In this document: positions 12,301 to 27,300 of the stretch, one piece after another
Layout: each line of letters begins with the position of its first letter
Position numbering within the stretch: the stretch's first letter is position 1
NCBI GenBank assembly: GCA_013397115.1
Contig: VWZW01006824.1
Location: 310,001 to 374,000, forward strand
Reading direction: 5' to 3'
Length of the DNA stretch: 64,000 nucleotides
Origin: Edolisoma coerulescens
Taxonomy: Eukaryota; Chordata; Aves; Passeriformes; Campephagidae
Program-made: the position numbers and the translations under genes
Notes under the pieces: generated by a model
What the model was told of the DNA's origin: nothing
The model's input: only the letters and a program-made list of their open reading frames with translations
The model's database searches: none

Positions 12301-15300
12301 AGATCTCAAGTCTTTTCCAACCTTAACAATTTTATGATTCCATGAGGTCAGCAAAAAACCACCCTAAAAGCAGTGAGCTGGTGGGTTTGACTCCATAGGG
12401 CACAGGGCTGCCACTGGGAAACCTGGGGGCAGCTGCCCCTGGGCACAGCAATGAGATGGGCAGAGAGCTTCTCTGACTCCACACAACCTCATGCCAGCAC
12501 AGGGACCAGGGAGCTGCAAGGGAAAATAACATCACTGAAAATTCAGGACAAGTTCATTCTGTGAAGAGGATCAAGAGCAACTCCCAAACTGCCCTCACAC
12601 CTCACCTTGCTTGGAGGCTTTGGGAACACCTCCCTCGCAGTGACCAAGGCAGAATCTTCCCACAACTGCTCTGCACAACTATTTCCCTTACATTTCACCA
12701 GGTGGGGGTTCAATCTGGGGGACCCTTGCAGGTACCTCCCGCCACCAGGACTGTGTTCAATCCTGATGTCTGTGGAGAAAGCTCCGAGCTTATCCAGGGA
12801 CTCACCTCCCTCACTGCAAAGTCTCCGGCTCACCAGACCAAGAAATGACCCACGACATCTCAATTTGTTTTTAGATGGAGAGAAAACTTTTTGACAGCCC
12901 CCAGTATCCAAGTGAGCACCTGGAAAGCTTTTGTCTGAGGCCAGCTAATAAATCAAACTTTGTATTTACCAGGATATAGTCTGACCACTTCTCCCGGGCA
13001 GCGCGCAGGGCAGCCTGTCGCAGCTTCATCACATGAGTGAATCGGGAGCTTGGCCAATGTTTTGGCCCAATTTCTTCTGGGTAAGACCTAGAAAAGGAAA
13101 AAAAAAAAGTGACTGTAATCCATGTCTGGGCTTTATTACACCAGAAAAAAGAAAAAAAAAGAAAAAAAGAAGAAAAGAAAGAAAAAAAAGAGAAAAGAAA
13201 AATAGAAAAAAAAGAAAAAAGAAAAAAGAGTTCCCTTGCTGCCTTCATTATGAAAGCAAAACAGCATTAGAGTCACCTCAGGCAACCCAGGAGAGGTTTT
13301 GAGAGAGAATAAGTCCAAGTTCTGTGCTGGCATGAGCACAGAGGGCATCAGAGAACAAGCAGTGCCACAGTTTTCTGACGACCCAGCAAAGCAGCACCAT
13401 CCAACCCAGGAGCTGCTGTGGCAGCAGAGAGGGGACCCCTCCAAACTGACCTGCAGCTCACTGACCCTGCCTGACCTCGGGTACAAACTCATCTGCCCTC
13501 TGCCAGGCTGCAAATCCAGCTCCCCTCAGCCCAGCAGAACCAGCAGAGCTGGGATGTGAAGATGCAGCCAGCCTGGCCTCCCCCGGGCTCTGGGCATTAT
13601 TGGGAACTGTTAACACATCCCAGGAACAGCTCCTAAATCTCCCAACACCCGGCCCCACAGGCCCCTGCATGGCAGCAAAGGCACGTGCGTGGCTCTGCCT
13701 TCAGGATCAGCTCCAAAAGCGAAGATTTTTAACAAAGATGGAAGGGAACTCAGGGGCAGATCCCAATGAGGAATAAAAATCCAGGAATTTGAAACAGTGC
13801 CAGCGTAAGTCAGGGAAGGAGCTAAGAATTTCAAAAGCTTTTTGCAGAACTTAAAAAGTGCCAAGTTTGGCAGGATGAAGAAAACTCAATTCAAATGAAA
13901 GGATTAAAAATGTCAATAAAACCAGCATTCCCTGGGGGTTTGTACCACAAACTCCCCATCACTGCAGTGAGGAACTTGAATATAAAAGCAAGCCTAAAGG
14001 AAGGGAAAACTGATGTAATTTTCCTTGATGGAAGAAACTGAAAACAGAACAAACCCAGGAACAGCTGATCTTAAATATAAATAAAAATTAAAGTAATAAA
14101 AACCCAACACACCATATTTCAAAGCAATGGTCCTGCAAGTCACGCAAAGGTATAATATGTGGAACTAAATCTAGATCTCTGGCTCAGCACTTACTGAATA
14201 TTTGATGTCTCAGAGCTTTCACAGATGCTATGGAATGGACTATAATTTCTCTGCTTCCTTGCAAATAAAGAATGATAGATTTCATTCCCTGTAGCTCGTG
14301 ATGTAATTTGTTTACCATGCAAAGAGAGCAGCTACAGATGCTAAATAACTGAACAGAAAATACTTTCTTCCACAAAATTCTGCATAAGGTGCTTCACTGA
14401 AGTCAGAGACCTTTCTACAAAGACCTTATCTTACCTTTTTCCATAAGAACACAATTTTAATGGGACAGACCCCAGAAAGCAAATAAACCACATTTTAACG
14501 CTTGGACATTTAGTACAACTCCCGGTTTGGAAAGAGAAAACCTCAGGAATTTGGGCTGTGCAACCACGAGCCCCTCCCAGGTACTCACGGGGGTTCCTCC
14601 ATGGGCCTCCACTCCACATCGTGGTACAGGTGCTGCACATTCTTCAGCCACTCCCTGAGGATTGCTGTGGTGTTGTCAATGTTGTGGTCAGTGGCTGCCC
14701 TGACAAAGCAAGAGCAAAGGGAGCACGTTAGCACTAGGTTTGTGCCTTTGCTTTACCATGGAGAGCTCTGTCCAGTCCAGCCACCGGAAAAGACAAGACA
14801 CGCAGTCGGGGTTTAACCCCAGCTGGCAACTGAGTATGACCACAGTGGGATGGGGAAGGGAACAAAGCCTGTGGGTTGAGGTAAGAACCATTCAATAACT
14901 GAAACAGATAACTGAAATGTGCTGTTAGGGGAGGGAAGGGACACAGTGCTCGCTGAAGAACGGGTTTTTTCCCCTCACGGTTGAGCTGAACAGACTGGAA
15001 CAGGAGGCACAGATTCACATCCCTGACAGCAATCCCACAGAAATGCACCCACAGGGGCCACACGCTGCTCTCTGCCTGGGATGCTCAAGCCTTCAGGTCA
15101 CAGGACAAGTGAGCCAAGCCCCATCCCAGCTGCTCCTCCCCAGCTGCCTTCCTTGGGACCAGGACTTTGCACACCCAGCATGGGGCTGTGGCAGATCCCA
15201 CTACAAACTCCTGTCACTGAAAGGGCTGCTCATTTTTCCCAGCTGGAATGGGCAGGAAAGCACAGTCCCGTGGCAGGGTACAGCTCAGCAAGCTCCACTT

Positions 15301-18300
15301 GGAATTTATAATCCCTTCATATTCCTCTGGGAGTATAAATAGTCCCACAAGGTCCGGTGCAGACAGTAAAGACAGTGTGAAACACGTCACTGAGGGGAGG
15401 TTGCTGGAAGCCCCCCTCAATTGCTATACACTTCTTGTTTCATCCTCCAGCTCCAGAGACCCAAAGGCACTTCCCCGAACATCCTCCACCTTACTTAAAG
15501 CCAGAGCTCCCTGTAGCCAGGGGACGACATGCAGAAAGGGAGCCACATCCCAAACCCTACAGCTACTCCAAAGCTATTTCAGGAAAATACCTCCACTCCA
15601 AGTTACCATATGACCCTACAGATGAAAACCAGGGCATGAACCCTTTTCCGTTTGTGCAACAGGAACATACCATTCCCATGGGGTCTAGCCTGCTTTAAAT
15701 TAAAAAAGAACCAAGAACTTGGATTTTCAGTTTATTTATAATCAGAACACCACAATCACGTAAGGCCAGGAGGCTTATTTGTTGAATATTTATTCCTGTC
15801 TGTTGAAACAATAAATAGTGGAAGTTCAGCAAGTGAAGAGAGGCTGGTTCCTGTGTCATTAACTGCTCTCCTGTGACAGAGCAAGGCTGGGCTTAGTCAT
15901 GGCTTCAAGGTTTGCATTTGACCAAGACCATAGCTCATGCTGCACTGTAGATCTAGTTTGCAACCATGTTCGAACTGGACTAAAACAGTCGCAGTGTTGA
16001 CTTGGTGTAAGTCCAACTTGCTCCATGTGTTTCATGGATGAAGCTCATCCCCTGGAGCCCATTTTCACACACTTCCTTGGGCTCCCACAGCCACCAAGGC
16101 ATTTCACATGTCTCACTCTGCTTTCCTCCCACGTTCCAGCTGCACGGTCAGCGAACAACAGCTCCAGAATTCCTAAAATACCAGAGAACTGAGAAAATGG
16201 CTTCATGTTCATGGTCATCACTGGAGCTGAAGTGGCACCAAGAAGGTGGCACTGGGGCCATACTGCAATGGGGCATCACACAAACGAGGCTGAGGCGACG
16301 GTGGCCACCCTGGGGAATGCCGAAGGTCATCCCACAACATCCTCTTTTCCAGGTACGGACCAGCCTTAAGGACCATGGAGACCCTTAAAGTAAGCACACA
16401 GCTCCCATAGAGTCAGGTCCATGTGCCTCTTTCCCTCAGCAAGCCTCATCCCATTCTTTCTAACCTCATCCTGGTCCTTCTAACCTGACACAATATCAGT
16501 GGGGACATATGAAGTGTGGGCAGGGAAAGGGGAAGCTTCAGCTGCATACATGTCAAATTAATCTCAGTTTTATGTTGGCTGCTCCCATCTCAGCCAGGAG
16601 ATCCTTCTCCATTCAACTTTGTGCACATACAAGCCCAAAATGTTTTAGATGGGGAGCTGTTTGCAGGGATGTGCAACAGAAACCCAGAGCTCTCAAATGA
16701 AACACAAATTTCCTTGACAATGTGAAAACATAAGTCATTCAACCTCAGAGAAAAGGATTACCATGATGGAAAGCTGTTTCCTCAGCTGCTCAGAGTTTCT
16801 TCATGAAGCCCAAATCTCTGACTAGCAGAAGAAACCTTGAAGTTGAATGACAGCGACTGGCAGAGTTAGAGCAAGACCTTTGCCTCCCCAAGCACAACAA
16901 GGGGGCTGAAGGATGCTCTTCCCATCACATTTGGAGTACTCCATCCTCCTCCTGGTAGTGCAGCAGGCCCTTGACAAAAGTCACCCTGGAAGACACCATC
17001 ACCCAACATCCTCCAGCAAGAAGTGAGACGTGCGAATGGGAGCTGAACAGATCTCTAGATCTACCTACAAGGAATCTGCTGGAAGAAAAAGGCATTTTCC
17101 AACCCAAACTATTCCATGATTCTATGACTTCACTGCCCAGGCTGTCATGGTGATAAAAGGATGGTAAATTCACATCCCAGTAGACCTGTCGAAGGCATGG
17201 ATGAGCCAAGGCTCTGGCACAAAGGAGGGACAGCTCTCTCCAGGACTGTCCTCCCAGCAGCACTTCTAAGCCCAAAAGTCCTCAAAGGCAATAAAGTCTG
17301 TTCCACCCTGGATGAAACATGCCCTATGACTAGCAGTTTGGCAAACCTTTGTTTTTCCAGCTTTGAGCTCAAAAAACCCAACCAAAAAAACCCAAAAAAC
17401 CAAACCAAAAGAACCACAAAAAACAACAACAAAAAACCAATCCAAAAACCCAAACAACCCAAGACATTACAAAAGTAATTATCACTATTAGTTCCAGAAT
17501 AATTAATTTAAGATCAAACAGCATCAGCACTGACTCCTATTGTAGTATGTGAACCAGTCCACCTTCCCCCCCAGAAAAAAATAGTAGCTCTGGTGTTTGC
17601 AATAGCACTGTGTGGAAAAACAGGCACATACTTTATTTTTCCCTCTTTTATTTTTTTCTGAAATGACAACCCCTGCACAAGAAAAACAAGCTAATTAAAA
17701 TGTGAGCAGGACTTCTCACTGGGAGCAAGAGCTCCTCAAGCCCTGAGAGGCACATCAGGACACTGCACATTATAAACACTTCTGTAGCACTCCAAGAAGC
17801 CAAGTACACAGCTAAGACTTCAGTTTGGTGGAGAGAACACATCACACAAGAGATGCTATCACCTCTGCCCACTTGCCTGTCCTGGAAAAGTGTTTTTACT
17901 CCATCCTCTTATCCTTACTGGTCCATGATCTGCACTTGACAGGACGAAGAGAGTGGATCACTTGTAACCCAACTCCACTCAGCTCACCAGGAGCATGGCT
18001 TGTCCACATGGCCCTTAGACTAAGGCAGTGCCTGGATTTTTGGGTGTATTTTCTGAAAGCAGGTTGGTGAGCACAGCACCATTATTTGTGTGGGAGTCTA
18101 CCAGCAATATTATTGACCAGGCACCAGGTTCAAATCCTGGTTTTTGAGTGGATCAGCAACACCATTTTCAAGAGCTGATTAAAAACATCTAAAATTTAAT
18201 TAAAGAGAAAAGGTCCCCTACAAGATTTACAACCTAAAGCCTGTGCAACACAACCAGGAAAAAAATGGAGGAAAAAAATTCTAATTCCTCCTACTCTTTT

Positions 18301-21300
18301 CAGAAAGAAAGTCTAATAAATAGACCAGAACACACCTCCAGATGGACACCTCTATTCCAGTAACATGGCAGCTTTTCCCCCTCAGATTTAAACCCATTTC
18401 CAATAAACAGAAGTTAAATTTTTGAAAAGTTTGAGTCAAAATGTTCATATAGGGGCTCCTGTCAACATAACTACAACCACTTCAATATTTACTTTGGCTC
18501 TAACCAGGAGTCCTACCATGGACACAAGCCCTCATTGTTCACGCCCAGTAAAGTACCCCCTCCCAAAAAAACTCATGGATAGTGCACAGTGGAAAATCCA
18601 AGCACGACATTAAGCACCTCCTGTTTTAATTAAGTCATGTGAGTAGCAGCAAATGAGGAAAATGGCTCCTTTTACAAACTACTCATATTTTTAGCTTGAT
18701 AATGTCTCCTCAAATTATGTTTGCAAGCGGGAGTTAATTTAGGCTTTGATGGTTGTTCTCTTTTCCTCCCCAAGAAGGGAATTAAAAATAACAATCCCCC
18801 TTTTTCACTTCTTCACACTCTAGCCTGTTCTCCCAAGCTATTTAATTTATTTACCTCAGGCACTGGGTCAGAGGAGAAAATTTTCACCTTCACCATCTGT
18901 ACAGGAAAAATACTAGAGGACAAAATGCACCCTGTGTGCCGCTGGCTTGTCAGAGGAGGGGGTCATGCTGTGACACAAGCTGAGGCAAACTCCACAGCCA
19001 GGGCCCTGCAGTAATTTTCCTACTGAATTTAACACTTACCACCCTTTCCCTTTAGCAAACAGGGTGTGAGGGTCAGTGCTTCACCTTCAAGCAGTGCAGA
19101 GCTGAGTCAGGACTGGAAGCAGCCAGCTTTCAAAAACAAAAGCTGTAAGGAGGCTCCTTTCCCATTCTGTCAGTGTTTTGAAGACTGCTGGGCTTGAGGA
19201 GGGTATTGGGTTCACCCTTTATGGCTGTGAGAGTCAAACCTGGACACCCAGGTTCAAGTGGGTCCTTCCCATCACTCCACTAAGACCATGCAAAGGATGA
19301 CAGTGGTCAGGATGCTGCTCATGTTGGGGTTGCATTGAAAGTGGTTCACAGGAAGAGGATGCACGTGGCTTTCCAGGGCTCCTGCTGCTTCCACACACTG
19401 CAGAACTAAGTTGCAAATGCAACCAAATCCCAGGAAACCCCAGGGATATCCATTTTAACTGTCTCCCTTGGTTCCTCTCTGCCTGCAGCCAGGGATTCAG
19501 TTCACCCATGAGGCTTGCTATGGGATGTGGTCCAATGCTGAGTTCCATTGAAGCAAGAGCCATACGTTGGCCACGTGCCCTAAACCCACAGGGTCTCCTC
19601 CAAAGCGAAGCCCAAAGTCAATGGAAAGCCTGTTAGTAGATCATTCCTAACAACTGTAACACAGAAACTGGTGACAAAAGCACCAGTACCTCCCCTTGGC
19701 CATTTTCCACAGAGCTGAGCAGCAATAAAACATTCAGAGAGAGGTTGCAGCTCAAATCAAAGCGACAGAGGAAGCACATTTCTGTGTGCTCTGTTCCAGA
19801 AGTTGTGCTAACAGAGGTGCTCAAATATTCAAGGACAAAGCTCAGCCCTCAGAGCAAGGACTCAGCATCTTCCTGAGCATCTTCTGAGCTGAGCCAGCAG
19901 CAACAGGCACTGCACGGGGGGTTCCCCCAGTGCTCTGGGGTGACTCCAGGGATTTCAGACCCCAGAGCACTGGAAAATCCACACCACTTCATCTAGCCCC
20001 AGCCACTATTAATAATTTACTCCAGCAGTCCTGCATTTTTTACCACAGCACTAATGACACACAATGAACAGGGCACAGGATGGGAGTTTTAACCTCCAAA
20101 TTTAGATCCTGCATAGAAGCCTTTGGCTTTCAGTCCCTTGAGGCAGCCCCAAGAGCTCCTGGTCTGAGTGGAGCTGAGCTCCTGTCACCCAGGCTGCCCT
20201 GCTCATGCTGGGTGTGAGATCAGCCCGGCCAAAAATAACTGAAAAAGCGGAGTCCAGCCACAGAGCCCCAGTGAGTCAAACATAAATTTGGATTTAGATG
20301 TCCCCAAACAAGCAGTAAATAAAGTAACAGACGAGTCATTTCTCCCTGCTCTTTTTGTCTAAAAGCTGCCAGGCCTAGAAAACCAAGTCAAAACATAAAT
20401 CCCTCCCCGAAGTGGCAGTTTCCACTGTGAGCCAGGGATGAATTACCTTGACTAGAAAACAGTGCAGCTAGAAGAGACTGGAAGAGAAGGGATAAATCCT
20501 AAAGAGGAAGGAAAAAACCTCAAAACAAGACAGAAGCAAAACACTTCTGAAGCACAGTAAGAGGGATTTAATTTCAGCTGTGAAAATGTCTGTTTTTACC
20601 ACAGATCAAGTCCCTGGAAGTGTCCAAGGCCAGACTGGACAGGGCCTGGAGCAACCTGGTCTAGTGGAAGGTATCCCTGCCCATGAAAGGGGGTGGAAGA
20701 AGATGAGCTTTAAGGTCCCTTCCAACCCAAACCATTTGATTAGTCTATTGTATGATTTTAAATGGAGTCACTGTCAACTATTCCGTGTTCTCCTGCCCAG
20801 GATCTTCTCAAAAAAGCAACAAACCAAGCAGGGCTCCCTGTATCTTTCCAAACACTCCCCCACCAACAGGCAGATATGGCTCTTGCTCATCCAGCAGAAA
20901 CAAGACTCAGGTAATACATGATTTTCTTTTTCTGGTCTGCCAGCCCTATCTCACGTCTGTGAATTTGAGACTCAGTATCTCAAATCTCCCAGGTACCAAT
21001 GGGATCAGGGATAACATACCATGAGACAGTTCCCAACAATGCAGTCCAAGGACTCTGGACACATCTAAACCATCTAAATCACTTATTTTAGCACAATTAT
21101 GCTCGCACACTTCATTAACAGGGCCTGAACATTCAGCCCAAGTTCAAAGAACTGTTTAAGCATTTAAATAAGTTGCCAAAATTCTAATGTATATACAGGA
21201 CTTTTTTGCTTTGTAGGGACTTTGCATTTATCCTAGGGTTTCCTTAATTAAGGTCAGACTTCTGGAAGTAGCTTTTTTTGTTTTTTAACTTGGTCCCCAA

Positions 21301-24300
21301 GCCACCTGGGCCCAGACAGGTGTCAGGGAGCTGTGTGGGAGTGTGGAACCAGCAACCCAAGGAGCACTGCTCCCCAGGCTGGGCAGTTGTACAAGAGCAG
21401 GACCTCACAGCACAGGAATGCAGCACACAGGGCTCCCCCTAACTCTTTCCCCGTGCCCTTCAGCAGCTGTGGATAATGGATTTTGCTGGCAGCAGCACTG
21501 ATCTTAAAACCTTCGATGGTCTTCCAAGTCCAAGTGAATGACTCGCAGATGTATGTAAGTGTGTACATATTTCTGTACACACCAGGATCTTTGCTCTTTC
21601 CGTGCTACTTCAAGAAATACCTCACTTTCTTGTCTCTCACTCCCCATGACAGAATCATGGAATCCCAGAATGATTTGGGTTGAAACAGACCATCCAGTGC
21701 CACCCCCTGCTACGGGCAGGGACACCTTCCATGATCCCAAGTTGTTCCAAGCCCTGTCCAGCCTGGCCTTGGATACTTCCAGGGATGGGGCAGCCACAGC
21801 TTCTCCGGGCAACCTGTGCCAGGGCCTCACCACCCTCATTGTAAAAATATTCCTTCTTATATCTAATCTAAATCAACCCTTATGGCTCCCTCATGCCAAA
21901 AGTCAAAAATTCCTGTGTAACAGCTTCCCTGGCATCCATGGAATAGGAATTCTCTCACAATGCAAAGGAGGTTCCTGCTGCTTCAATCAAGTCCTCTCTC
22001 CGTCTTGTTTTAGTTCCCCCCATTCTCACCCTGCTGCTAAGCTTTAAAAGAAACAAAAAACCAGTTGCATCTTGTGAGTATTTCCAAGCAGATTTGGCTT
22101 CAAGGGAACAAGGCCCCTAAGGGAAGGCCAGGAAATCCCATATATGAAGGATCACGGTAGTGACTGGCCTCTGAAATCAATTGTTCGAAGGAGGAATTAA
22201 TTGCAACAGTTGTGTAATTTCTGAAAGGATACCTTGTTCCCAGCAGCTAACTCAGACACCAGCCCATGCAGCTGTTTGAGATTGCAAGTGTGCAAGCCAC
22301 TGGGAAGGAGCACTGCGACTTAGAAATATTCTTGGCTCTGCTAACAATAAAATGGCTGGGTTTCACATTTAGGTGCTCAGTACTGATTTTTCCATGGTCA
22401 CACTGAATATGGGCCTGTACCACATTGCCAAGGGTCCCCCAAAACAGAAACACCTGAAAAGCTCTGGGTCTCTGCACCAAGCCTGCAGACAGAGCAGTGC
22501 AAAGGTCCCAAAGCCTGCCTCACCCCTGGGGAGAACACTCACACCATGCACCACCAGACACCCAGGAGGGAGGGAAACGCAGAGCCAAGTCCTTTAGTAG
22601 CTTACTTTTTAAAATTATGGGCTTTTTTTTTCCCCCTCGGGAAAAGTCAGAAGCTTGCCCTAAAAGTACCAGTAAGCACACAGTGCTTGCGTCCCTGTCC
22701 CACACCACCCAACAAGAGCTTTCACCAGTTCTACACAGAATCATAGAATCACAGAACCATTGAACTGTTCGGGTTGGAAGGGACTTTGAACTCTTCCCAT
22801 CTCCCCCCCTGGGCAGAGACACCTTCCACTAGCCCAGATTGCTCCAAGCCCTGTCCAGAGACGAACAGGATTAGCTGAACATAACCAAGTTAGGTGGGTG
22901 AGGCCAGCATGTTCCATTCTTCCCAACTGTCTAAGAATGTACCCTTCCAGGCAAGACATTTTTAAGAACTCTTGACTTAAAATATGAAGTATGACTTCAC
23001 TACAAATCGGTTTTCATTCTAAACACGCTACAAGACTTGAAGTAATTTCAACACACACAGGAACACATTCTTGCTGGAATACTGTGTAATTAAATGACTA
23101 CAAACAAGTGATTTTTCATCTCTTGTCCAGTGCTGGCTGACAGAAACAATGTAAGAAATTTGGGAATGAAAACAGAATATTTTAATTTACATCATTAATT
23201 AGGAGTTCAAGCAGCAATAAGAAACACACCAAGCTAATTCTGGAGCAAAGGACAACTTCTTTTACCAATTGAGAATCTGCTCTGTGATCTGGAAACTAGC
23301 AGGATGTTTCGTGTGACCCTGGAGAGCTTTGCACAATAACTGACCCTTTCATGTGAAAACTTCGCTGATAGGCAACAATAAAGCCATTCTTCACAAAGGT
23401 TTTCAGCCAGCTTTTCTTTGAGGCCACCACAAACCTAAAATAACAGAATAACAGAACAAGAGGAAGAGCTCAATGAGTGTCAGCAACAGTGTTCTCTGAG
23501 ATGAACCCAAAATTTAGCATTTGGAGAAGAGGTCCAAAAGCATTTGAAGTAGGAAAATATAAGGACAGGCCATAAATTGCTCTTCCTACAAACAAAGTGG
23601 CAAAGGATGCTTGGCTATCCAGAAGGATTTTGCCTCTGGAGAGAAAAAAACGGCTATGTTTAGAAGGGCAGGAAATGTTCGAAGTTAAACAGTTAATGAA
23701 GACCAACAATATTCCATATTTTCACATTAGACTCCCTGGAACTTTCAAACTTTATCCACAGCTTGATGCAAAGGTCACCGAAACACAGATTTCTTTCCCC
23801 TGCAGTGCCCTTCAGAACACAGCTCACCAGCCTCCCGAGGGCTGAGGGAAGCCCTTCACTCTGTTCAGTAATTTACAGTTTTTGTTAGAAGGCTTTCAAC
23901 AACCCCCCTGTGCAGACCCTCCAACAGGACTGCCACCCCAACAGGTCTGTTTGAGGTCAGCTCTGCACTCTGCACTCGGGGCTGATCTCCATCCACACCC
24001 TGTACCTCTCCAGTGGACCAGGAATTCCTTTGTTGTTGCTGCAGGCTGAACAGGATTGTCAAGAGGACAAGAGCAGCAAGCCCTCCAGAGCTGTCTCCAG
24101 CAGGCTGCTACCTGCCTCCATACTCAGGTGCACAGAGACATCCTGAAGAAAACCTCGACAGGAAAGCATTCGGTGTATGCGTGACGATTCCTAAAAAAAT
24201 GTGGCGCAAATGCTGGGAGACACCTTCCAGCTCAGCAGGGCTGGATGTGTGCATCCACTTTTGCAGGCTTTGCAGTCACATTGCAGGGGTCCACACTAGA

Positions 24301-27300
24301 CCTCCAGAGCTGACTGTGGCACCTCGTGCTTTTCTGTGCCCACCTCTGAGAAGGCTCCTTTGATCAACACACAGAATATGCTGAGTTTGAAGGGACCCAC
24401 AGGCACCATCCAGTCCAACCCCTGGCCCTGCACACACACCCCAACAATCCCACCCCGTGTGTCCCTGAGAGCGGTGTCCAAACGCTCCCGGAGCTCTGGC
24501 AGCCTTGGGGCCGTGCCCATTCCCTGGGGAGCCTGGGCAGTGCCCAGCACCCTCTAGGAGAAGAACCTTCTTCTGATATCTAGCCTGACCCTCCCCTGAC
24601 ACAGCTCCAGCCATTTCCTCAGCTCCTGTCACTGGTCACAGAGAGTGAAGAGATCAGTACTTGCTCCCCCCCTGCCCCTTGTAAGCTGTACAGTCAGAGA
24701 AAGCTGAGGCCCACATGTGCCCCACTGATACACGTCCATTCCACCAGAATAACAATCTGCCTTTGCCCACAAAGGTCTGGAAAAGGGGAGTCAGAGGCAG
24801 GAAGAAAGTCTGGACCAAAGACACTGTCCCAAGTTTGGGACTGCCCTGGTGCAGCAGCCTCACCACAGAGTCACCCAGTACAATACCAGCAATACATCCC
24901 AGGAGCATCCCAGCAACTCCCAGCAGGCTGGGACAGTTCCTTAGCACTCCTGGGGCACACAGGATGACGAGCCCAGGGCAAAGTCTTATATTCCTGATGC
25001 ACCACCCTATGGAAAAGCCTAATCGCAAGAGACAGCAAGAACAAATTGGAGGACATTTGGCTGAAGGACTCTTGGCCCCGTGTGTAAGAGAGCAGGGGGG
25101 ACCAGCCCTGGGCTCCCCCGTCTGCTGGCAGTGCACACAGAGGGTGTCTGCCCACACCTTCCCTGCTCCAGCGCTGGAGCTGCTCAGAGAAATGAGCTTG
25201 GCCGAACCCACACTACAAACAATCTCCTGGCTAATTTGCACTCAGAAATATGACTCTGCACTTCTCCATGAAAGGGCTCACTGTCTGGACACAAAGAGGG
25301 CTGCAGCAGCAGCATGTGCCAGATGAATGGATTGTTACAGACACACGGAGAAATACCAGTGCCACCGTCAACGCGCACAGGGTTGTTGTCAAACCAACAG
25401 CTCTTTCTGCCGCACTCTCACAGAGGGAGCTGTGCCAAGTTTAAAGGCTTTGGAGCCTGAGAGAGAGCTCCAGGCTTGCCTTGCACAGGCAAAAGCAGTT
25501 ACAACAATTTAATTAAGTTTTTCTTCACTGCTTATGCAGTGAAACTCTTTCCACCCCAAGGATCTGCAATGCTCCCACCAGGAATGGATGATACAGAACA
25601 CAGACCAACCTAAACCCAGTCAAGAAGGGTAATTCCATCCCTGCCCCTAGAGCTGATTACCCTCAGGGTGTGTTTTACCAGGTACCAGACTTACCAATGT
25701 TACCCAGAGAAGTTGTGGCTGCCCCATCTCTGAAAGTGTCCAAGGCCAGGCTGGACAGGGCTTGGAGCAACCTGGGATAGTGGAAAGTGTCCCTGCCCAT
25801 GGCAGGGGGTGGCACTAGATGGGCTCTAAGGTCTGTTTCAACCCAAACCCTTCTGGGATTCTGTGATTACAGAAGCAGACAAAGTCAGCGAGACTTTTTC
25901 CAAAGGAATTCAACTTCAGGGTAGCTTGAGAACAGTAGTTTTCAAACTGTGATCAGCAGATGTCTGTGAACTATTTCTAGTTTGCTTGTGAAAGGTAATA
26001 AAAAAATCTATCATACCCAAGTCAAGGTTTGCTACGCAGCACAGGAAAAACATGTTGGGTTTACGCTCAGCTGATGGAATACCATTCCCCTTTCATTGCT
26101 GCCAGAAGGGTCAGAGCCAACACCCTCCCCAGGATCAACAACGCCCGCTAAAACCTCAATGTGATCCCCAGCACTGTCTCAGCAGGCAGCACAATGAGCT
26201 GTCTGTGCACCCAGAAACTCGTGGAGCTTTAGATTAAGAATAACTTCAGTTCATTCTTACAGAGCAAGATAACAGGGCCAAGGCTGGCACAGGCACATCA
26301 TAAACACTCCTGCTCTCCTCGGCGGGCTGTGAATTACTGGCTGCTTGCAGGAAAACTGGGCAACTTTAAGGATGATAAAATCCCAGATGTTTATAACATG
26401 TAGTACAGACACAGAGGAATAGAAACAGAAGTAAATTTCTTGACTGCTTCTTCTACAGCCTCTGTACAAGCAAGTCAGTTACCTTTGGGATGAAAAAGGT
26501 TAGCACAGAATCTGCTTTCAAAATACAGTCAGGAGGTACAGCAGGAAAAGTCAACCAAGGATCTGTAACAAATTCCTCACAAGGAGGAGAGCTGCCATGT
26601 TTTACATCTTGTCTCTCACAAGGGACCCAGGCACTGCTCTAGATCACAGCAAGCCTGCAGGCAGGCTGGCCTTCCTCCTGCTGCTGGAGCATGTCCTCTT
26701 CTGAGCCCTGGGGCTGTCCCAAGGGGCAGCCAACCCCACTGCTCCCCAGGGGCTTTCTAACATGAACCCCTGGACTGGTCATTCAGCACAAGACAAGAAT
26801 CACAGAAAGAACCTCCGGAGGTTATCATGCCCTCCTTCCTCGAGCAGGGCCATCCAGATCAGGTTGCCCAGAACCGTGTCTGGATGGCTTCTGAATGTTT
26901 CCAAAGATGGAGACTCCTTTCTCTAGTGGCCAGTGAAAGGACATGAGAAAATGGAGTGAAGCTGCACAGGAGGAAGGTCAGGTTGGACTATCAGAAAAAA
27001 GTTCACTGAGAGGGGTGTCACTGGAACAGGCTCCCCAGGCAAGTCGTGTCACCAACCCTGTCCGACTTCAAGGAGGTTCTCAGGGAAGCCCTTTGTCGCA
27101 CAGTTTCCTTTTAGGTAGCACTGTGAGCAGGGAGTGGGTCTCCATGACCCTTATGGGTCTCTTCCAACTTGAGGTGTTCTGTAATTCTATTCTGTAATTG
27201 TTTCTGCAGGGATCAGTCAAGTCTGCAGGCAAGGGAAAGGTTATCCTCACTTTTACAGCCAGACGACCGCGTCCATTAAGTCTTCCCAATCTTAGTGATT

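Noticed and set aside
18124..18140. tRNA-like T arm (CCAGGTTCAAATCCTGG) with a perfect B box
   Set aside because: No matching A box, D arm, anticodon arm or acceptor stem lies upstream, so it is not a tRNA gene. It may be chance or a faint SINE/tRNA remnant.
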